Source: Methylococcaceae bacterium
Lineage (GTDB): Bacteria; Pseudomonadota; Gammaproteobacteria; Methylococcales; Methylomonadaceae
Assembly (NCBI GenBank): GCA_016715325.1
Contig: JADKAL010000009.1
Location: 59,034-123,033 of the forward strand
DNA: 64,000 bases
Direction: 5' to 3'
Part shown: positions 28,828-39,323 of the stretch, piece by piece
How positions within the stretch are numbered: the first letter of the stretch is position 1
Layout of the letters: every line of letters begins with the position of its first letter
The notes under the pieces: model-generated
The model's database searches: none
What the model saw: the letters and a program-made list of their open reading frames with translations, nothing else
What the model was told of the DNA's origin: nothing
Translations under genes and position numbers: made by a program

Positions 28828-29939
28828 ATGAGAAAGTTAAAAATTTGCCTCTGCATGATTGTAAAAAATGAGTCTCATATCATTTTAGAAACGCTTTCAT
28901 CCATTAGCCGGTACTTGGACTATTGGGTTATCTGCGACACGGGATCAACCGATAACACGCCTGAAATAATTGAAGCGTTTTTTAAGCAAGCCGAAATACC
29001 CGGTGAGTTACATAAGGTCGAATGGAAAAATTTCGGTTACAACCGTACACAAGTCTTTAGTTTAGCGTATAAAAAAGCTGACTACCTATGGGTTATCGAT
29101 GCGGATGATTTTTTGGTTGGACATTTGGACTTTAATGGTCTAAATGCGGATTCCTACCGGTTAAAATACGTTTTGGGTTCTATAACGTATTATCGCGATC
29201 AGCTCTTTAGAAGCGATTTAGAATGGGAATACAAGGGGGTATTGCATGAGTATCCGTATTGCCGTTCAAAAGAGCAACCTAGCAAAGCTATTCTGCATGG
29301 CGATTACTATATACAGGCAAGAACAGCGGGTGCCAGAAGTAAGTTAGATCCGAAGCAGAAATATTTAGCCGACGCCCAAATTTTAGAGCAAGCCCTATCT
29401 ATCGAACAAGATCCCGGTTTAGTCGCAAGATATTTGTTTTATTTGGCGCAAAGCTATCGCGATGCCGGCGAACATGAAAAAGCGATTAAATGGTATCGCG
29501 ACAGAGTCGATGCCGGGGGATGGGTTGAGGAAGTTTGGTATGCCATTTATCAAATCGGTAGGCAGTTCGAATGGCTAGGAAATTTCGATAAAGCAAAACT
29601 GGCCTACTTGGAGGCCTATGAATATCGACCGATTCGTGCCGAATCTTTATATAGTGTGGGAAACTGTGCAATATAAGGCGGGAGTTCTCGCAAGCCTCTA
29701 TGTTTCTGGAACAAGCAGCTAAAATCCCTTATCCAGAAGATATTCTTTTCGTTTCAAAAAGCGTCTACGATTATGAGATCGCCTTCGAACTATCAATCAG
29801 TGCTTATTGGATTGGAAATTACCGACAATCCGTCGATCTTTGTAATAAGTTGATCGCCATGAAAGACAAGATCCACCCTAGTATTTACGAGCAAACCTTG
29901 AAAAACAGAGAGTTCGGTTTGTCGAAAATTGTGTATTAA
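28828..29939 (+). pseudogene. Family 2 glycosyltransferase with TPR tail, frameshifted
   Basis: The N-terminus is a GT-A glycosyltransferase (KICLCMIVKNESHIILETLSSI, WVICDTGSTDNTPEI, YLWVIDADDFLVG with the DxD-like motif). A TPR-like region follows (LFYLAQSYRDAGEHEKAIKWYRDRV). As sequenced the frame stops at 29676 after GNCAI. In the other frame GKLCNIRREFSQAS joins directly to MFLEQAAKIPYPEDILFV and ends at 29939. Adding one base in the GGGAAA run (29658-29663) fuses both, giving ~370 residues with continuous TPR pattern. This architecture is common among surface-glycan transferases. It lies near a sulfotransferase and a TPR/GT-D protein on the opposite strand. Confidence 0.8.
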
Positions 29940-29956
29940 AGCGACTTTTGATTTTT

Positions 29957-30664
29957 TTAAAGGTTCACGGTTATGTCGTAACCATATTGATCGCAAAACG
30001 CTATTAAATCGGTACGGAGATGATCGGCTATTCGCTTGTAGCCGTCATCGGGTATTTCAGGTTTTACAATTCCCCGCGAAGACGTGCTATTCGCATTCGT
30101 CGCTATATCTATCGTTGAAATATCGATTGTTTCATGTACAAGCCGATTATTTACCAAGAAAGCGTGAACTGCTTCGACGCAATTTTCTACTTTGAAGGTT
30201 TCGACCGGGTTTTTTAATTGAGTTATCTTGTTCCACAACAGAAAAGATGCGATTGCACGCTCCAGGTCGCTTTTATAATCATCAAGATCGATACCTAGTT
30301 GGTCGATAATGTGATTTCGTCGGAAATTATAGGAACGTTCCACCCAATTTTCTAACAGAATGGATGGAATCGCGTCGAAAGGATTTCTGACATAGGCTAG
30401 TGTGTAGTCGAAATCCGTCGCATAACTGGCGTACGGGTTAATTATATGACTTCCTAATGTAGGCATATTCAAGTCTTTTACAACATATAGCCAGCTACAA
30501 ATGCCATTCGCGCCGAACCATTCATGATTGACATCAACGCCTAAATGTTTAAGTAATAACGAGATGTAGCGAGAACCGCAGCGGGGATGTCCGGTAATCA
30601 GAAGCTTTTTTCGGTCGCGGCTCGATTCGGCTTCCGATTCGTCGCCGCTTTGATAAATATTCAT
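29957..30664 (-). CDS. Sulfotransferase-family protein
   Basis: A 235-residue PAPS-dependent sulfotransferase-like protein. The 5'-phosphosulfate loop is LLITGHPRCGSRYIS (about residues 21-35) and the 3'-phosphate region is YVRNPFDAIPSILL (about 90). A C-terminal helical part with KVENC and DHLRTDLIAFCDQYGY closes the fold. The ATG at 30664 is the first clear start. However, the same frame stays open upstream to the stop of the TPR/GT-D protein (30761) and encodes plausible protein (FDKFREKQFPGYRKAEKKDYY), so the true start may be a non-ATG codon upstream. It probably sulfates a glycan made by neighbouring transferases. Confidence 0.75.
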   Translation of the reverse strand: MNIYQSGDESEAESSRDRKKLLITGHPRCGSRYISLLLKHLGVDVNHEWFGANGICSWLYVVKDLNMPTLGSHIINPYASYATDFDYTLAYVRNPFDAIPSILLENWVERSYNFRRNHIIDQLGIDLDDYKSDLERAIASFLLWNKITQLKNPVETFKVENCVEAVHAFLVNNRLVHETIDISTIDIATNANSTSSRGIVKPEIPDDGYKRIADHLRTDLIAFCDQYGYDITVNL

Positions 30665-30760
30665 ATCGCAGAAAAAGTTGGAACGGTAATAATCTTTCTT
30701 TTCAGCTTTGCGATAGCCGGGAAATTGTTTTTCTCTAAATTTATCGAAATCCAGGTTGAC

Positions 30761-33700
30761 TCAGAGGATGGGATGCAGATATTCATGCTCCATTCGTGTC
30801 GAATAGCCCATCCATATATCAGCCGTCGAGCCGATATCGATGCTTATTCCACCTTTATTTTTGATTTCATTGCAGTAAATTTTTCCTAAAAAACCGGCGG
30901 CTACTAAGAAAACATCACCTTTTTCTACCGTTAGTTCGTTAATAATTCTCTCGAAATAGTCGGGGTAGTGGCAGTTATTTTCTTCATGGATGTTGAAATT
31001 ATGACTATGTCGATGTTCTGAAGGAATCAAGATAGTCTTTACAGTAGTAATGCCGAATCTGTCATGGAGCACTCGAGCGAAATCAGGATGGCAAGTAATA
31101 GCAGTTACTTTGCTGACATTCGTCAAAATGTATCGGTATAAATCCCAAAACTCTAAATCCGTATGAGAATGGCAAGAGGTTAAAATCGTTTTTTGCTTAG
31201 TTGCAAAAAGACCTTTGTTGACGCTTAAATGATGGAAGATTGCTTCGATACCGCGATTATGACGGTGATTTGCCAAGTTATCGAAACTCGCTATGTCCCG
31301 CACTCTTCTCACTAAATCCGGTATTCCTAAAATATCGGCATTAAGAACCGATTCGGCAAAAAGTGCTTTAATAGGCTTGTCATCCTCATGCTCGATTTTG
31401 ACATCTCCCCACCAAACTCGCTGAATATCTTCTATGTCGTTATTTTGCCAATGTTCGTATTGAGGAGGATAGGTCAAATAATTACCTTCGCCGTCGCCGA
31501 GCCGAATCATCGAAGTCGGGGTTTTATTTTTAATTCTTGATATAAGTATTTCTGATACTTTAAGTGCCGAAACGGGAGATTCTCCAATATCCAAATAGCT
31601 CTCGGAAAATACAGCACTGATATCGTTAAGTTCTTTGGTGAATTCGACGATCTTACGGGTAAAAAGCGCAATCATATTAGAAGGATTTTCATCTAAGTCC
31701 TGATCTAAAAAATTTTCGCATTTTGTAAAATTCCCGGTTTTTATTCTTTCGACAATTTCGTTATACAGTGGATTCTTGAACAGATAAGGTTTAGGTAGTG
31801 AGATGAAGCTTAGAAAATGGTGTCTAAATAAACCTTGGTTTTCTATAATCGATTGTAGTAAACAGAGTTGTTCGTATACCCTGAATTTAATCTTTAATGC
31901 AGCGAGCGAGATATTGTTATTGTCCAAATAGTTTTGAAAAAGCGTAAAGGCGGCGATGATGTTGCCTTTGTTTCTCAAGGCTAATCCGACCTTAATTTGC
32001 AGGTCTACATTTTCGGAAAAAAATCTGTTGTTGTTTTCCAATAAGACTAAGATCTTTGATGTTTCTCCATATTTTGAATATAAATTAACTAATGGAACTA
32101 AACAGGCATCGTGTTTAAGCTTATTTACATGACGTTCGAGTAACGCATAAGCCACTTCCGTTTTACCCATCAACTCCAAGAGGGTTACATATTGATTGAT
32201 GACCGTTATGTTTATGGGATTGATTTGATAAGCCGTAAGAATCGCATCTAACGCCGAATGATGTTTTTCTATTTTTCGATAAAGCTGGTGTAGACCTACA
32301 TAACCGTTTACCAGATGAGGGAAATCGTAAACCATTTTTTCGAATAGGATTTTCGCTTCTTCCAATCGCGATAACGCCAGTAAAGTATTACCCTTTAAGC
32401 TGAGTGCTTCTATTTTTGTAGGAAATAGTTCGATTATGTAATCGCAGTGCTTAAGGGTTTCTTCATGTTGAGACTGCGCGGCTGCGACCCGCGCAATACC
32501 GAAATAGCCGTTCGGTTTGTCGGGTCGTATACGGATGATCTGTTGGAAAATATGTTTGGCTTCTTCAAAACGAAACAAAGCTATAAGCGTATTTGCTAAT
32601 AACTGACTAACGTGAATATCATTGGGAAATGATTCTAATAGCTTATAACAACGTTCAACAGATTTTTGAAAATCTCCCTGTTGGAACGAAATTCGAGCAA
32701 GTAACAAATGACCAACCGGTTTTTTCGGGTAATTGTCGACCAAACCGATACTTATTCGTTCCGCCTCTTTGAAAAATGAAAGCCCGATTAATGCTTCAGC
32801 TTTGAGTTGCAAAAAAGATGGATGAAATGAAAATATTGACGCCCACTGCTCACAACGTTCAAAGGTAAGTTTAAAATCTTGCATTTTCAATGCGATCTTG
32901 GTTAAACCCGCATAACCAAAAGGCCTGTCGGGGAATCTTTTTATCAGGAACCGGCATAGCTGTTCAGCTTCTTCCAACCGCTCAAGGTTTATTAGCACTT
33001 CCGATTTCAAATGTAAAAAAGACAGCTCATCCGGAAAATTAGGCATGTATTGCTCGCAACGTTCCAATGTCAATATAAAGTCCTGATTTAGCGATGCGAT
33101 TTTGGTTAAGCCCGCATAGCCGAGAGGTTTATCTGGAAAATTTTTGATTATCAGGCGGCAAATCTGCTCTGCTTCTTCCAAACGTTCAAGGTTAATCAGC
33201 GCTACCGATTTCAAGTGTAAAAAAGACAGCTCATCCGGAAAGCAGGGCATGAATTGCTCACAGCGTTCCAATGTGAGTTTAAAGTCCTGATTGAGCAATG
33301 CGATTTTAGTTAAACCTGCATATCCAAAAGGGCTGTCGGGAAATCTTTCGGTTAGTAGACGACAGGCCTGCTCAGCTTCTTCGAATCGTTCAAGGTTAAT
33401 CAGTGCTGCCGACTTCAAGTGTAATAAAGACAGCTCATTCGGAAAGCAAGCTATGAATTGTTCACAGCGTTCCAATGTAAGTTTAAAGTCTTGTTTTTTT
33501 ATTGAAATTCGCGCCAAGCCGATAAAACCGATAGGTTTGATTGGAAATAGTTTGCAAATATCCTGGCATAATTCCTCCGCTTCGTTGAAGCGCTCAAGCG
33601 ATGTTAAAGATTCGATTTTATAATTGAGCAGAGGCTGGTTATTAGGGAAGCGCCGCAAAAATTGTTCGCATCGTTCCAGTGCGATTTCAGAGTTTTGTTG

Positions 33701-33934
33701 TTTGAGTGCAATCAGCGCTAAGTTTACAAATCCGGCGGGGTTATTCGGGAGTCGAGCGATGAGTTGATCGCATAAATGCTCCGCTTCTTGAAAGTGCCCG
33801 AGCGCAATTAGTTTTTCTACCGCAGAAATTTGAGATTGGAGATTCTTAGGAGAAATATTAAAGATATTATCGAGTCCAGATGTATCGACTGTGTTTTGAT
33901 TTCTATTCACAATTTTGTCCGGTTTCTGGAACAA
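30761..33934 (-). CDS. Large TPR protein with C-terminal GT-D-type glycosyltransferase domain
   Basis: A 1057-residue cytoplasmic protein. Residues about 35-700 are at least 15 tandem TPR-like units of about 34-36 residues. Several are nearly identical, for example FKLTLERCEQFMPCFPDELSFLHLKS and LINLERLEEAEQICR, pointing to recent internal duplication. Residues about 780-1050 resemble the GT-D glycosyltransferase fold: TSMIRLGDGEGNYLTYPPQYE with the conserved D-G-E, then VWWGD, ITCHPDFARVLHDRFG, GDVFLVAAGFLGKIYCNEIKNKGGISIDIGSTADIW. It is immediately followed, in the same frame after one TGA, by the sulfotransferase. Together with the glycosyltransferase opposite, this suggests a locus for protein or glycan decoration of surface structures. 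Confidence 0.8.
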   Translation of the reverse strand: MFQKPDKIVNRNQNTVDTSGLDNIFNISPKNLQSQISAVEKLIALGHFQEAEHLCDQLIARLPNNPAGFVNLALIALKQQNSEIALERCEQFLRRFPNNQPLLNYKIESLTSLERFNEAEELCQDICKLFPIKPIGFIGLARISIKKQDFKLTLERCEQFIACFPNELSLLHLKSAALINLERFEEAEQACRLLTERFPDSPFGYAGLTKIALLNQDFKLTLERCEQFMPCFPDELSFLHLKSVALINLERLEEAEQICRLIIKNFPDKPLGYAGLTKIASLNQDFILTLERCEQYMPNFPDELSFLHLKSEVLINLERLEEAEQLCRFLIKRFPDRPFGYAGLTKIALKMQDFKLTFERCEQWASIFSFHPSFLQLKAEALIGLSFFKEAERISIGLVDNYPKKPVGHLLLARISFQQGDFQKSVERCYKLLESFPNDIHVSQLLANTLIALFRFEEAKHIFQQIIRIRPDKPNGYFGIARVAAAQSQHEETLKHCDYIIELFPTKIEALSLKGNTLLALSRLEEAKILFEKMVYDFPHLVNGYVGLHQLYRKIEKHHSALDAILTAYQINPINITVINQYVTLLELMGKTEVAYALLERHVNKLKHDACLVPLVNLYSKYGETSKILVLLENNNRFFSENVDLQIKVGLALRNKGNIIAAFTLFQNYLDNNNISLAALKIKFRVYEQLCLLQSIIENQGLFRHHFLSFISLPKPYLFKNPLYNEIVERIKTGNFTKCENFLDQDLDENPSNMIALFTRKIVEFTKELNDISAVFSESYLDIGESPVSALKVSEILISRIKNKTPTSMIRLGDGEGNYLTYPPQYEHWQNNDIEDIQRVWWGDVKIEHEDDKPIKALFAESVLNADILGIPDLVRRVRDIASFDNLANHRHNRGIEAIFHHLSVNKGLFATKQKTILTSCHSHTDLEFWDLYRYILTNVSKVTAITCHPDFARVLHDRFGITTVKTILIPSEHRHSHNFNIHEENNCHYPDYFERIINELTVEKGDVFLVAAGFLGKIYCNEIKNKGGISIDIGSTADIWMGYSTRMEHEYLHPIL

Positions 33935-34332
33935 ACAGTTGAATTAATGCGTAAGGCCGAAAATATTAAACGAATCAATAATGGGGTTGCCAAAGTGAGT
34001 TGATGTTACTTATCTATGACAAGATTCCGAATATTATTTTGTCGGTCTAATTAATACTAGCTTGGAGATCCATAGTTACATAAAGTGTAACATGTAACAT
34101 AAAGGTGTATACGCTGTGGGCGAACAACGGATAAGACGCAATAAGTTTTTTAATAGTTCCAGTTTATGAGTGTAATCAGAAAAACGAAATTAGTGGATAT
34201 GTCGTTTTTGAGATAAATAACTTAAAAAAGCATATTTATGAGGATCACTTTTTTCTCGTATTGTTTCGCCTTTATCAAGCGTGTGAGCAAAGCGTTACTT
34301 ACTATATGAACGCTTTGCTGCTGTTTTTATTG
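33935..34332. other. Gene-free interval with long inverted repeat
   Basis: No gene is supported here. At 34286-34296 and 34309-34319 there is a perfect 11-bp inverted repeat (AGCAAAGCGTT / AACGCTTTGCT) around a 12-nt loop, 14 bp from the ftsK stop codon. On the minus strand it follows ftsK but lacks an immediate T tract, so it is either a weak terminator or an mRNA-stabilising hairpin. Confidence 0.5.
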
Positions 34333-36699
34333 TTAATCGCGGACCGGCGGCGGAGCCAAGACAACACGCGAGCCGTTTGTTTCAGCAGGGGTAACAATTC
34401 CGGCCGCTTCCATATCTTCAATCATCGTAGCGGCGCGGTTGTAACCGACTTTAAAGCGACGCTGAATGCTCGATATGGAGGCTTTTCTCGATTCGGTTAC
34501 GAATTGTACGGCTTGGTCGTATAAACTGTCGGACTCGGGATCGCCGCCGTAGCTATTGCTCGAGTTTCCGAATCCGTCGCTATTTTCAAACGATTCTTGC
34601 GTAATTTCGGGCAAATAGTTCGGCGGCGCGGTTTGCTTCAAGAATTCGACTACGCGATGCACTTCGTTATCGTCCACAAAAGCGCCGTGCGCACGTATGG
34701 GAATGCTGGTGCCGGAGGGTAAAAACAACATATCCCCGTTGCCGAGTAAGGCTTCGGCCCCGCCTTGGTCGAGGACGGTGCGCGAGTCGATCCGTGACGA
34801 AACTTGAAATGAAATCCGGGTAGGAACGTTGGCTTTAATCAAACCGGTCAGAACATCCACGGACGGACGTTGAGTCGCCAGCAAGAGATGAATGCCTGCG
34901 GCACGGGCTTTTTGGGCCAGTCGTGCGATCGATTCTTCCACTTTTTTACCGACAATCATCATCATGTCGGCTAATTCGTCGATGACGATGACAATACTCG
35001 GTAAGGTAGCAAGCGCCGGTATTTCGGCAATTTCAGTGAGTGGATTCAGCATTTTATACAGGGGATCTTTAATGGTTTCACCGCGTGAAGCGGCTTCTTC
35101 GATCAGTTGATTGAACCCTGCCAAATTTCTTACACCCATTTTTGACATCAGTTTGTAACGACGCTCCATTTCGCCGACAGCCCAGCGCAATGCGTTGTGC
35201 GCTTCTTTCATGTCCGTAACGACCGGCGTCAACAAGTGAGGAATACCTTCATATACCGACAGCTCGAGCATTTTAGGATCGATCATAATCATTCGCACTT
35301 GGTCGGGTGTGGCTTTATATAGCAAGCTTAAGATCATGGAGTTGATAGCGACCGATTTACCCGAACCCGTCGTACCTGCCACAAGCGCATGGGGCATTTT
35401 GCCTAAGTCGGCGACCAAAGGTTGTCCTGAAATATCTTTTCCCATCGCCAACGTCAAAAGTGAGGCTGCCTTTTCAAAGGCTCTTGACGCCATTAAGTCG
35501 CGCAAATTCACCATTTCGCGTTCCCGGTTCGGAATTTCCAAACCGATTACCGATTTACCGGGAATAACCTCTACAATCCTGACACTGGTTACCGACAAAG
35601 CTCTGGCAAGATCTTTTGACAAACTACTGATACGGCTGACTTTAACACCCGCAGCCGGTTGCAGTTCGAAACGGGTAATCACCGGTCCGGGTAAAAAGCC
35701 GACCACTTCCACCGAGACATTAAAATCGGCAAGGATGTCTTCTACCAGTCTGGACATTTCCTCCAAATCGCTTTGCGTATAACCCTTGACGCGGGTTTCC
35801 CGGTTATCTAACAAGGTGAGCGGAGGGAGTATTTCGCCTTTGTTTTCCGATGCGATGGGACGAACATTTTTCGAAGGCTGATCGCTAGTTTTCTTAACGG
35901 AAATACTTTGCTCGCCTGCGTCAAACATTAAAGGGGGGAGTTGTATAGGCTGAGCTACCGGTTTTGCAGGGATAGGTTTTTTAAGCGGTTCGGCTTCGTC
36001 AGGAACAGATCGAAGCACGGGTTTAGTAGTTTTTTCCTGTTCCGGTTGGCTAACTGTGGTTTTAATGAGTGCCGCGGGTTTCGTGTTATAGTTTTGTAAG
36101 AGTTGGGTGAAACTATTGGCCATAAAATCGACCAAAACAACGGTGTATTTTCCGATAAGGTCGATGACTGTTAACCAGGATAATTGAGTTGCTAATGTAA
36201 TTCCTGCTAGAAAAGAAGCGATTAAGAGGAGCGTTGCACCGGAATTGCCGCACATCAATAACAAAGCATCGCCGATTTCTTGACCGATGATGCCGCCTGA
36301 ATTTCCGGGTAACTCAATGCCGACGCGTAAAACATGAAGATAAAATAAGGCCGCGCTGGAGATGATGGCGATAAACGAGCCGAGCCAATTGAGAATAACG
36401 AGTGTTTTCTTTCGGGATTCCTGCTTGCTGATATATGCAAAATAAGCATGCCGTATGATGACAAAAGGAAGTAAGTACGCAACGACACCGAAAAAACTCA
36501 AACAAAAGTCGGCCACCCATGCCCCGATCACGCCACCGGCATTACTGACAGATTGAACCGTGCTGCTGTGAGTCCATCCGCCGTCTTCGTTATTGTAGGT
36601 GGCAAGAGAGATAAGGAAAAAAATTGAGCCGGAAAAGAACACCATAACGGCGACTTCTCTCAAGCTACGAAACGTCTTTTCTTCTAACACAGCAGCCAT
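34333..36699 (-). CDS. ftsK: DNA translocase FtsK
   Basis: Septal DNA pump that coordinates chromosome dimer resolution with division. The 788-residue protein has four N-terminal membrane helices (about 20-190) and a short Pro/Lys-rich linker (~100 residues, far shorter than in E. coli). The motor domain has Walker [16 protein letters not shown], Walker [22 protein letters not shown] and [29 protein letters not shown]-terminal winged-helix gamma domain ([46 protein letters not shown]) reads KOPS. Length is normal for the compact FtsK/SpoIIIE form. It is divergent from the ycgN-like gene. Confidence 0.97.
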   Translation of the reverse strand: MAAVLEEKTFRSLREVAVMVFFSGSIFFLISLATYNNEDGGWTHSSTVQSVSNAGGVIGAWVADFCLSFFGVVAYLLPFVIIRHAYFAYISKQESRKKTLVILNWLGSFIAIISSAALFYLHVLRVGIELPGNSGGIIGQEIGDALLLMCGNSGATLLLIASFLAGITLATQLSWLTVIDLIGKYTVVLVDFMANSFTQLLQNYNTKPAALIKTTVSQPEQEKTTKPVLRSVPDEAEPLKKPIPAKPVAQPIQLPPLMFDAGEQSISVKKTSDQPSKNVRPIASENKGEILPPLTLLDNRETRVKGYTQSDLEEMSRLVEDILADFNVSVEVVGFLPGPVITRFELQPAAGVKVSRISSLSKDLARALSVTSVRIVEVIPGKSVIGLEIPNREREMVNLRDLMASRAFEKAASLLTLAMGKDISGQPLVADLGKMPHALVAGTTGSGKSVAINSMILSLLYKATPDQVRMIMIDPKMLELSVYEGIPHLLTPVVTDMKEAHNALRWAVGEMERRYKLMSKMGVRNLAGFNQLIEEAASRGETIKDPLYKMLNPLTEIAEIPALATLPSIVIVIDELADMMMIVGKKVEESIARLAQKARAAGIHLLLATQRPSVDVLTGLIKANVPTRISFQVSSRIDSRTVLDQGGAEALLGNGDMLFLPSGTSIPIRAHGAFVDDNEVHRVVEFLKQTAPPNYLPEITQESFENSDGFGNSSNSYGGDPESDSLYDQAVQFVTESRKASISSIQRRFKVGYNRAATMIEDMEAAGIVTPAETNGSRVVLAPPPVRD

Positions 36700-37015
36700 G
36701 ATGTAACCCGCAATAGAAATGTCAATAAAACATGATTATAGACCAATTATTAAATGTTATACATTAATTAAATAGGCAAAAAATAGCCTTGTTTTTTGTC
36801 TAATATTCCGGTTTTAAAACCGCTGAATTGATTCGATTCAGGATAGGAAAAAGGCATCTTCCAATCGTCCGCTTTGAATTAAGATAAGCCTGCCGGATAT
36901 TTTCTCGAACGAGTTTCAAGATTTTACAAAATATCGCAACTCGACGTTATGAGACACCACCTATTCATCAAAAAATACGGTAACGCACAAATGTTAATAA
37001 TACAGGATTTCTCCA
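36700..37015. other. Divergent intergenic region between ftsK and a ycgN-like gene
   Basis: About 316 bp of AT-rich DNA that must hold the ftsK and ycgN-like promoters. The only notable structure is a perfect 14-bp palindrome, CGGTTTTAAAACCG, at 36809-36822, which could be an operator. No gene or RNA is recognised. Confidence 0.4.
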
Positions 37016-37444
37016 ATGGCTTTTTGGCATGATAAAGCGTTGTCTGAAATGACGCATGAAGAATGGGAGTCGTTATGCGACGGCTGCGGTAAATGTTGTC
37101 TGCATAAACTTGAAGACGAAGACTCCGGTAAAATCTATTTTACCAATGTCGCGTGTCGATTACTCGATTTGGCTAAGTGCCGCTGTACCCGCTACAACGA
37201 ACGCACCCGTTATGTCCCTGAATGTTTGGACGTGAAACGAATGACTGAGTCTCAATTCGATTGGCTTCCATCAACCTGTGCCTATCGATTGCTTGCTGAA
37301 GGTGACGATCTGCCTCGATGGCATCCTTTAGTGTCCGGTAAAAAGGGGAGTGTGATCGATGCCGGTGTTTCAATAAAACTTTTTGCCGTCCCGGAAACGC
37401 AAGTGCAAGATTTTGAAGATCATATCATCGAGTGGTTAGACTAA
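37016..37444 (+). CDS. YcgN family cysteine-cluster protein
   Basis: A 142-residue member of the UPF0260/YcgN family. The signature is WESLCDGCGKCCLHKLEDEDSGKIYFTNVACRLLD followed by CRCTRYNERTRYVPECL, with eight or so conserved cysteines likely binding zinc or an Fe-S cluster, and the end WHPLVSG. The biochemical role is not established. It is well conserved in proteobacteria and usually 140-150 residues, as here. The start is the ATG after CTCCA at 37016. It stands alone, divergent from ftsK. Confidence 0.9.
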   Translation: MAFWHDKALSEMTHEEWESLCDGCGKCCLHKLEDEDSGKIYFTNVACRLLDLAKCRCTRYNERTRYVPECLDVKRMTESQFDWLPSTCAYRLLAEGDDLPRWHPLVSGKKGSVIDAGVSIKLFAVPETQVQDFEDHIIEWLD

Positions 37445-37826
37445 GTAACGAACATTTTAGAAAATTGTTAACGCGAATATTATCGAGTAAACGTTTTAAT
37501 ACCAGCCACACTTGACTATACAAATTGTAGGAATTTCTAGAATTGTTTGCAGTAATTTGCGGATAACGTTACTGTCGTGCGATGTTGGAAATAAGCTCTG
37601 ACATTCGGGTCGTGCACTTAGGAATCAAGCGGACAGTTCGGTTCGGCTATGCCAAGCAAATGACGTGACGCCGTCAATTGGTCTTACTATGACCGCTTCC
37701 TACACCTCTTTCGCGTTAATTTTTTTGCCCTTTGTAACTTACACGTTAAAGTAATAAGAACTAATGCAGCGCTGTGTTTTTGAGAGACGCAGGGCGGTAA
37801 ACATCACATATTACAGAGGTTTTATC
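37445..37826. other. Gene-free interval
   Basis: About 380 bp between the ycgN-like gene and the small membrane protein gene. I see no coding pattern, tRNA or recognised RNA element. A GACGTGACGCCGTC-type imperfect palindrome lies at about 37661-37674. A TTGTAACTTACACG stretch near 37735 may be part of the promoter for the following small gene. Confidence 0.35.
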
Positions 37827-38021
37827 ATGCGCGTAGATTTGGATACATCCCTCAATCAATCCGAAAAAGAAGATTTGCAAGGCAAAAGCCAAGCGCAAGA
37901 ACAAAGTCAATCTGAACTCTATCCTGCGGTAAACGAACGGCTGAAGCGCTTGGTTGGATGGTTAGGACTCGTATTTATTGTGGCAGTTATTTTAGTGCAA
38001 CAATTTTCAGGCTATTCTTAA
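37827..38021 (+). CDS. Small single-pass membrane protein
   Basis: A 64-residue protein starting at ATG 37827, supported by an AGAGG ribosome-binding site at 37815-37819. A longer frame opening at 37764 has no RBS. The N-terminal ~40 residues are hydrophilic and Gln/Ser/Glu-rich (LNQSEKEDLQGKSQAQEQSQSELYPAVNERLKRL). The C-terminal part is one transmembrane helix (LVGWLGLVFIVAVILVQQFSGYS), so it is a tail-anchored protein. Function unknown and no neighbour in an operon. Confidence 0.6.
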   Translation: MRVDLDTSLNQSEKEDLQGKSQAQEQSQSELYPAVNERLKRLVGWLGLVFIVAVILVQQFSGYS

Positions 38022-38442
38022 CAACGACTATACAGTGCTAAGAGGATTGTTAATTGAGTTGTTGAATCCGGTCCGTCGTTTTGACCTTGAATAACGCCAT
38101 AAAAGTGACAGACTTATTTATAATCTAAAGGTCATAAACATCCAGGCGTCTAAGGTATTGTAATTCCAAATACATTTGGCTAATAATTAACGACAGATTC
38201 ATCAAAAACACGGTTTTATTTGCTAAAAATACTAAATCTGTCTGCGTCAGAAAATGATGTAAAACATTAATGTTTATCCAGGGCTTTCCCAGAGCCAAGC
38301 CAAGAGCAAATTAAAACTTCATCAAATTGATCCCCCATTTTTTTCTATAAATCTGACCTGGATAGGCATAGAATCGTCTACGTTATCGTCGAAAACAACT
38401 TCGGTCCGTAAACTATAGAAACACAATATCATAGGTCGACTC
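38022..38442. other. Gene-free interval upstream of YeeE/YedE genes
   Basis: About 420 bp, AT-rich in the middle. No gene, tRNA or known riboswitch was recognised. An open frame on the minus strand (38322-38567) overlaps the YeeE gene and looks like a shadow. The promoter for the YeeE pair is presumably here. Confidence 0.35.
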
Positions 38443-38865
38443 ATGGAAAATTTTACACCGTATTCAGCGTTCTCCGGTGGGCTCCTCATTGGCGTGTCGT
38501 CATTGCTGCTCTTGTTATTCAACGGTCGGATTGCAGGCATCAGCGGAATGATGAGCGGATTAATCAAGGCTCCTCGAAACGAAATTTATTGGCGGGCGGC
38601 ATTTTTGGCGGGCATTGTACTCGGCGCTTTTTTATTTCACCAAATTAAACCGGATTTCTACCAGTCCCGGATTAATTTCCCCATTCCCTTGCTAACGTTA
38701 GGCGGATTTTTGGTCGGTTTCGGCACTCGTATGGGCAACGGCTGCACGAGCGGTCATGCGGTTTGCGGTATAGCGCGCTTATCGTTGCGTTCCATTGTGG
38801 CGACGGCGGTTTTCATGACAACCGGATTTATGACTGTTTTCGTCGTTCGGCATCTTATAGGGTAG
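38443..38865 (+). CDS. YeeE/YedE family sulfur-compound transporter, first half
   Basis: A 140-residue membrane protein with four hydrophobic segments and the family motif [26 protein letters not shown], whose cysteine is thought to relay sulfur species through the channel in YeeE/TsuA proteins. Short YeeE genes like this pair with a second gene (here at 38870, 4 bp later) to make a two-subunit version of the ~350-residue single-chain transporter. The probable substrate is thiosulfate or a related sulfur anion. No rhodanese, ArsR-type regulator or sulfurtransferase is adjacent. Confidence 0.88.
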   Translation: MENFTPYSAFSGGLLIGVSSLLLLLFNGRIAGISGMMSGLIKAPRNEIYWRAAFLAGIVLGAFLFHQIKPDFYQSRINFPIPLLTLGGFLVGFGTRMGNGCTSGHAVCGIARLSLRSIVATAVFMTTGFMTVFVVRHLIG

Positions 38866-38869
38866 TGAT

Positions 38870-39280
38870 ATGAAGCTGATTGCTATCGCATTATTTTGCG
38901 GGATATTATTCGGACTCGGCCTTTCGTTATCGCAGATGACGAATCCCGAAAAAGTACTTAATTTTCTAGATATAGCGGGGAATTGGGATCCCAGTCTGAT
39001 CTTTGTGATGCTGGGTGCGTTGATCGTAACATTTACCGGTTTTAAATTCGTGCTCAAAAGGCCGAATCCGCTTTTCGATCACAAATTTTACTTGGCGACC
39101 AAAACGGAAATCGACAAACCGCTGATCATCGGCGCCGCTATTTTCGGAATCGGTTGGGGGATTGCCGGTTATTGTCCGGGGCCGGTAGTCGCCGGTTTAG
39201 GTAGCGGTAATGTTGAGGCGATTATTATGCTTGTTGCGATTTATCTGGGTTTTTTTACTCATCGAATGATTAGTAAATAA
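38870..39280 (+). CDS. DUF6691/YeeE family membrane protein, second half
   Basis: A 136-residue partner of the previous gene. Hydrophobic helices carry [41 protein letters not shown] and the second conserved cysteine motif [25 protein letters not shown]. This is the DUF6691 half of split YeeE/YedE transporters, and the pair completes the pore. Tight spacing with the first gene indicates co-translation. Confidence 0.88.
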   Translation: MKLIAIALFCGILFGLGLSLSQMTNPEKVLNFLDIAGNWDPSLIFVMLGALIVTFTGFKFVLKRPNPLFDHKFYLATKTEIDKPLIIGAAIFGIGWGIAGYCPGPVVAGLGSGNVEAIIMLVAIYLGFFTHRMISK

Positions 39281-39323
39281 ATCGGAAAATAACGTGAAAA
39301 AGCTCCACAAAAGGTGGTTATAA

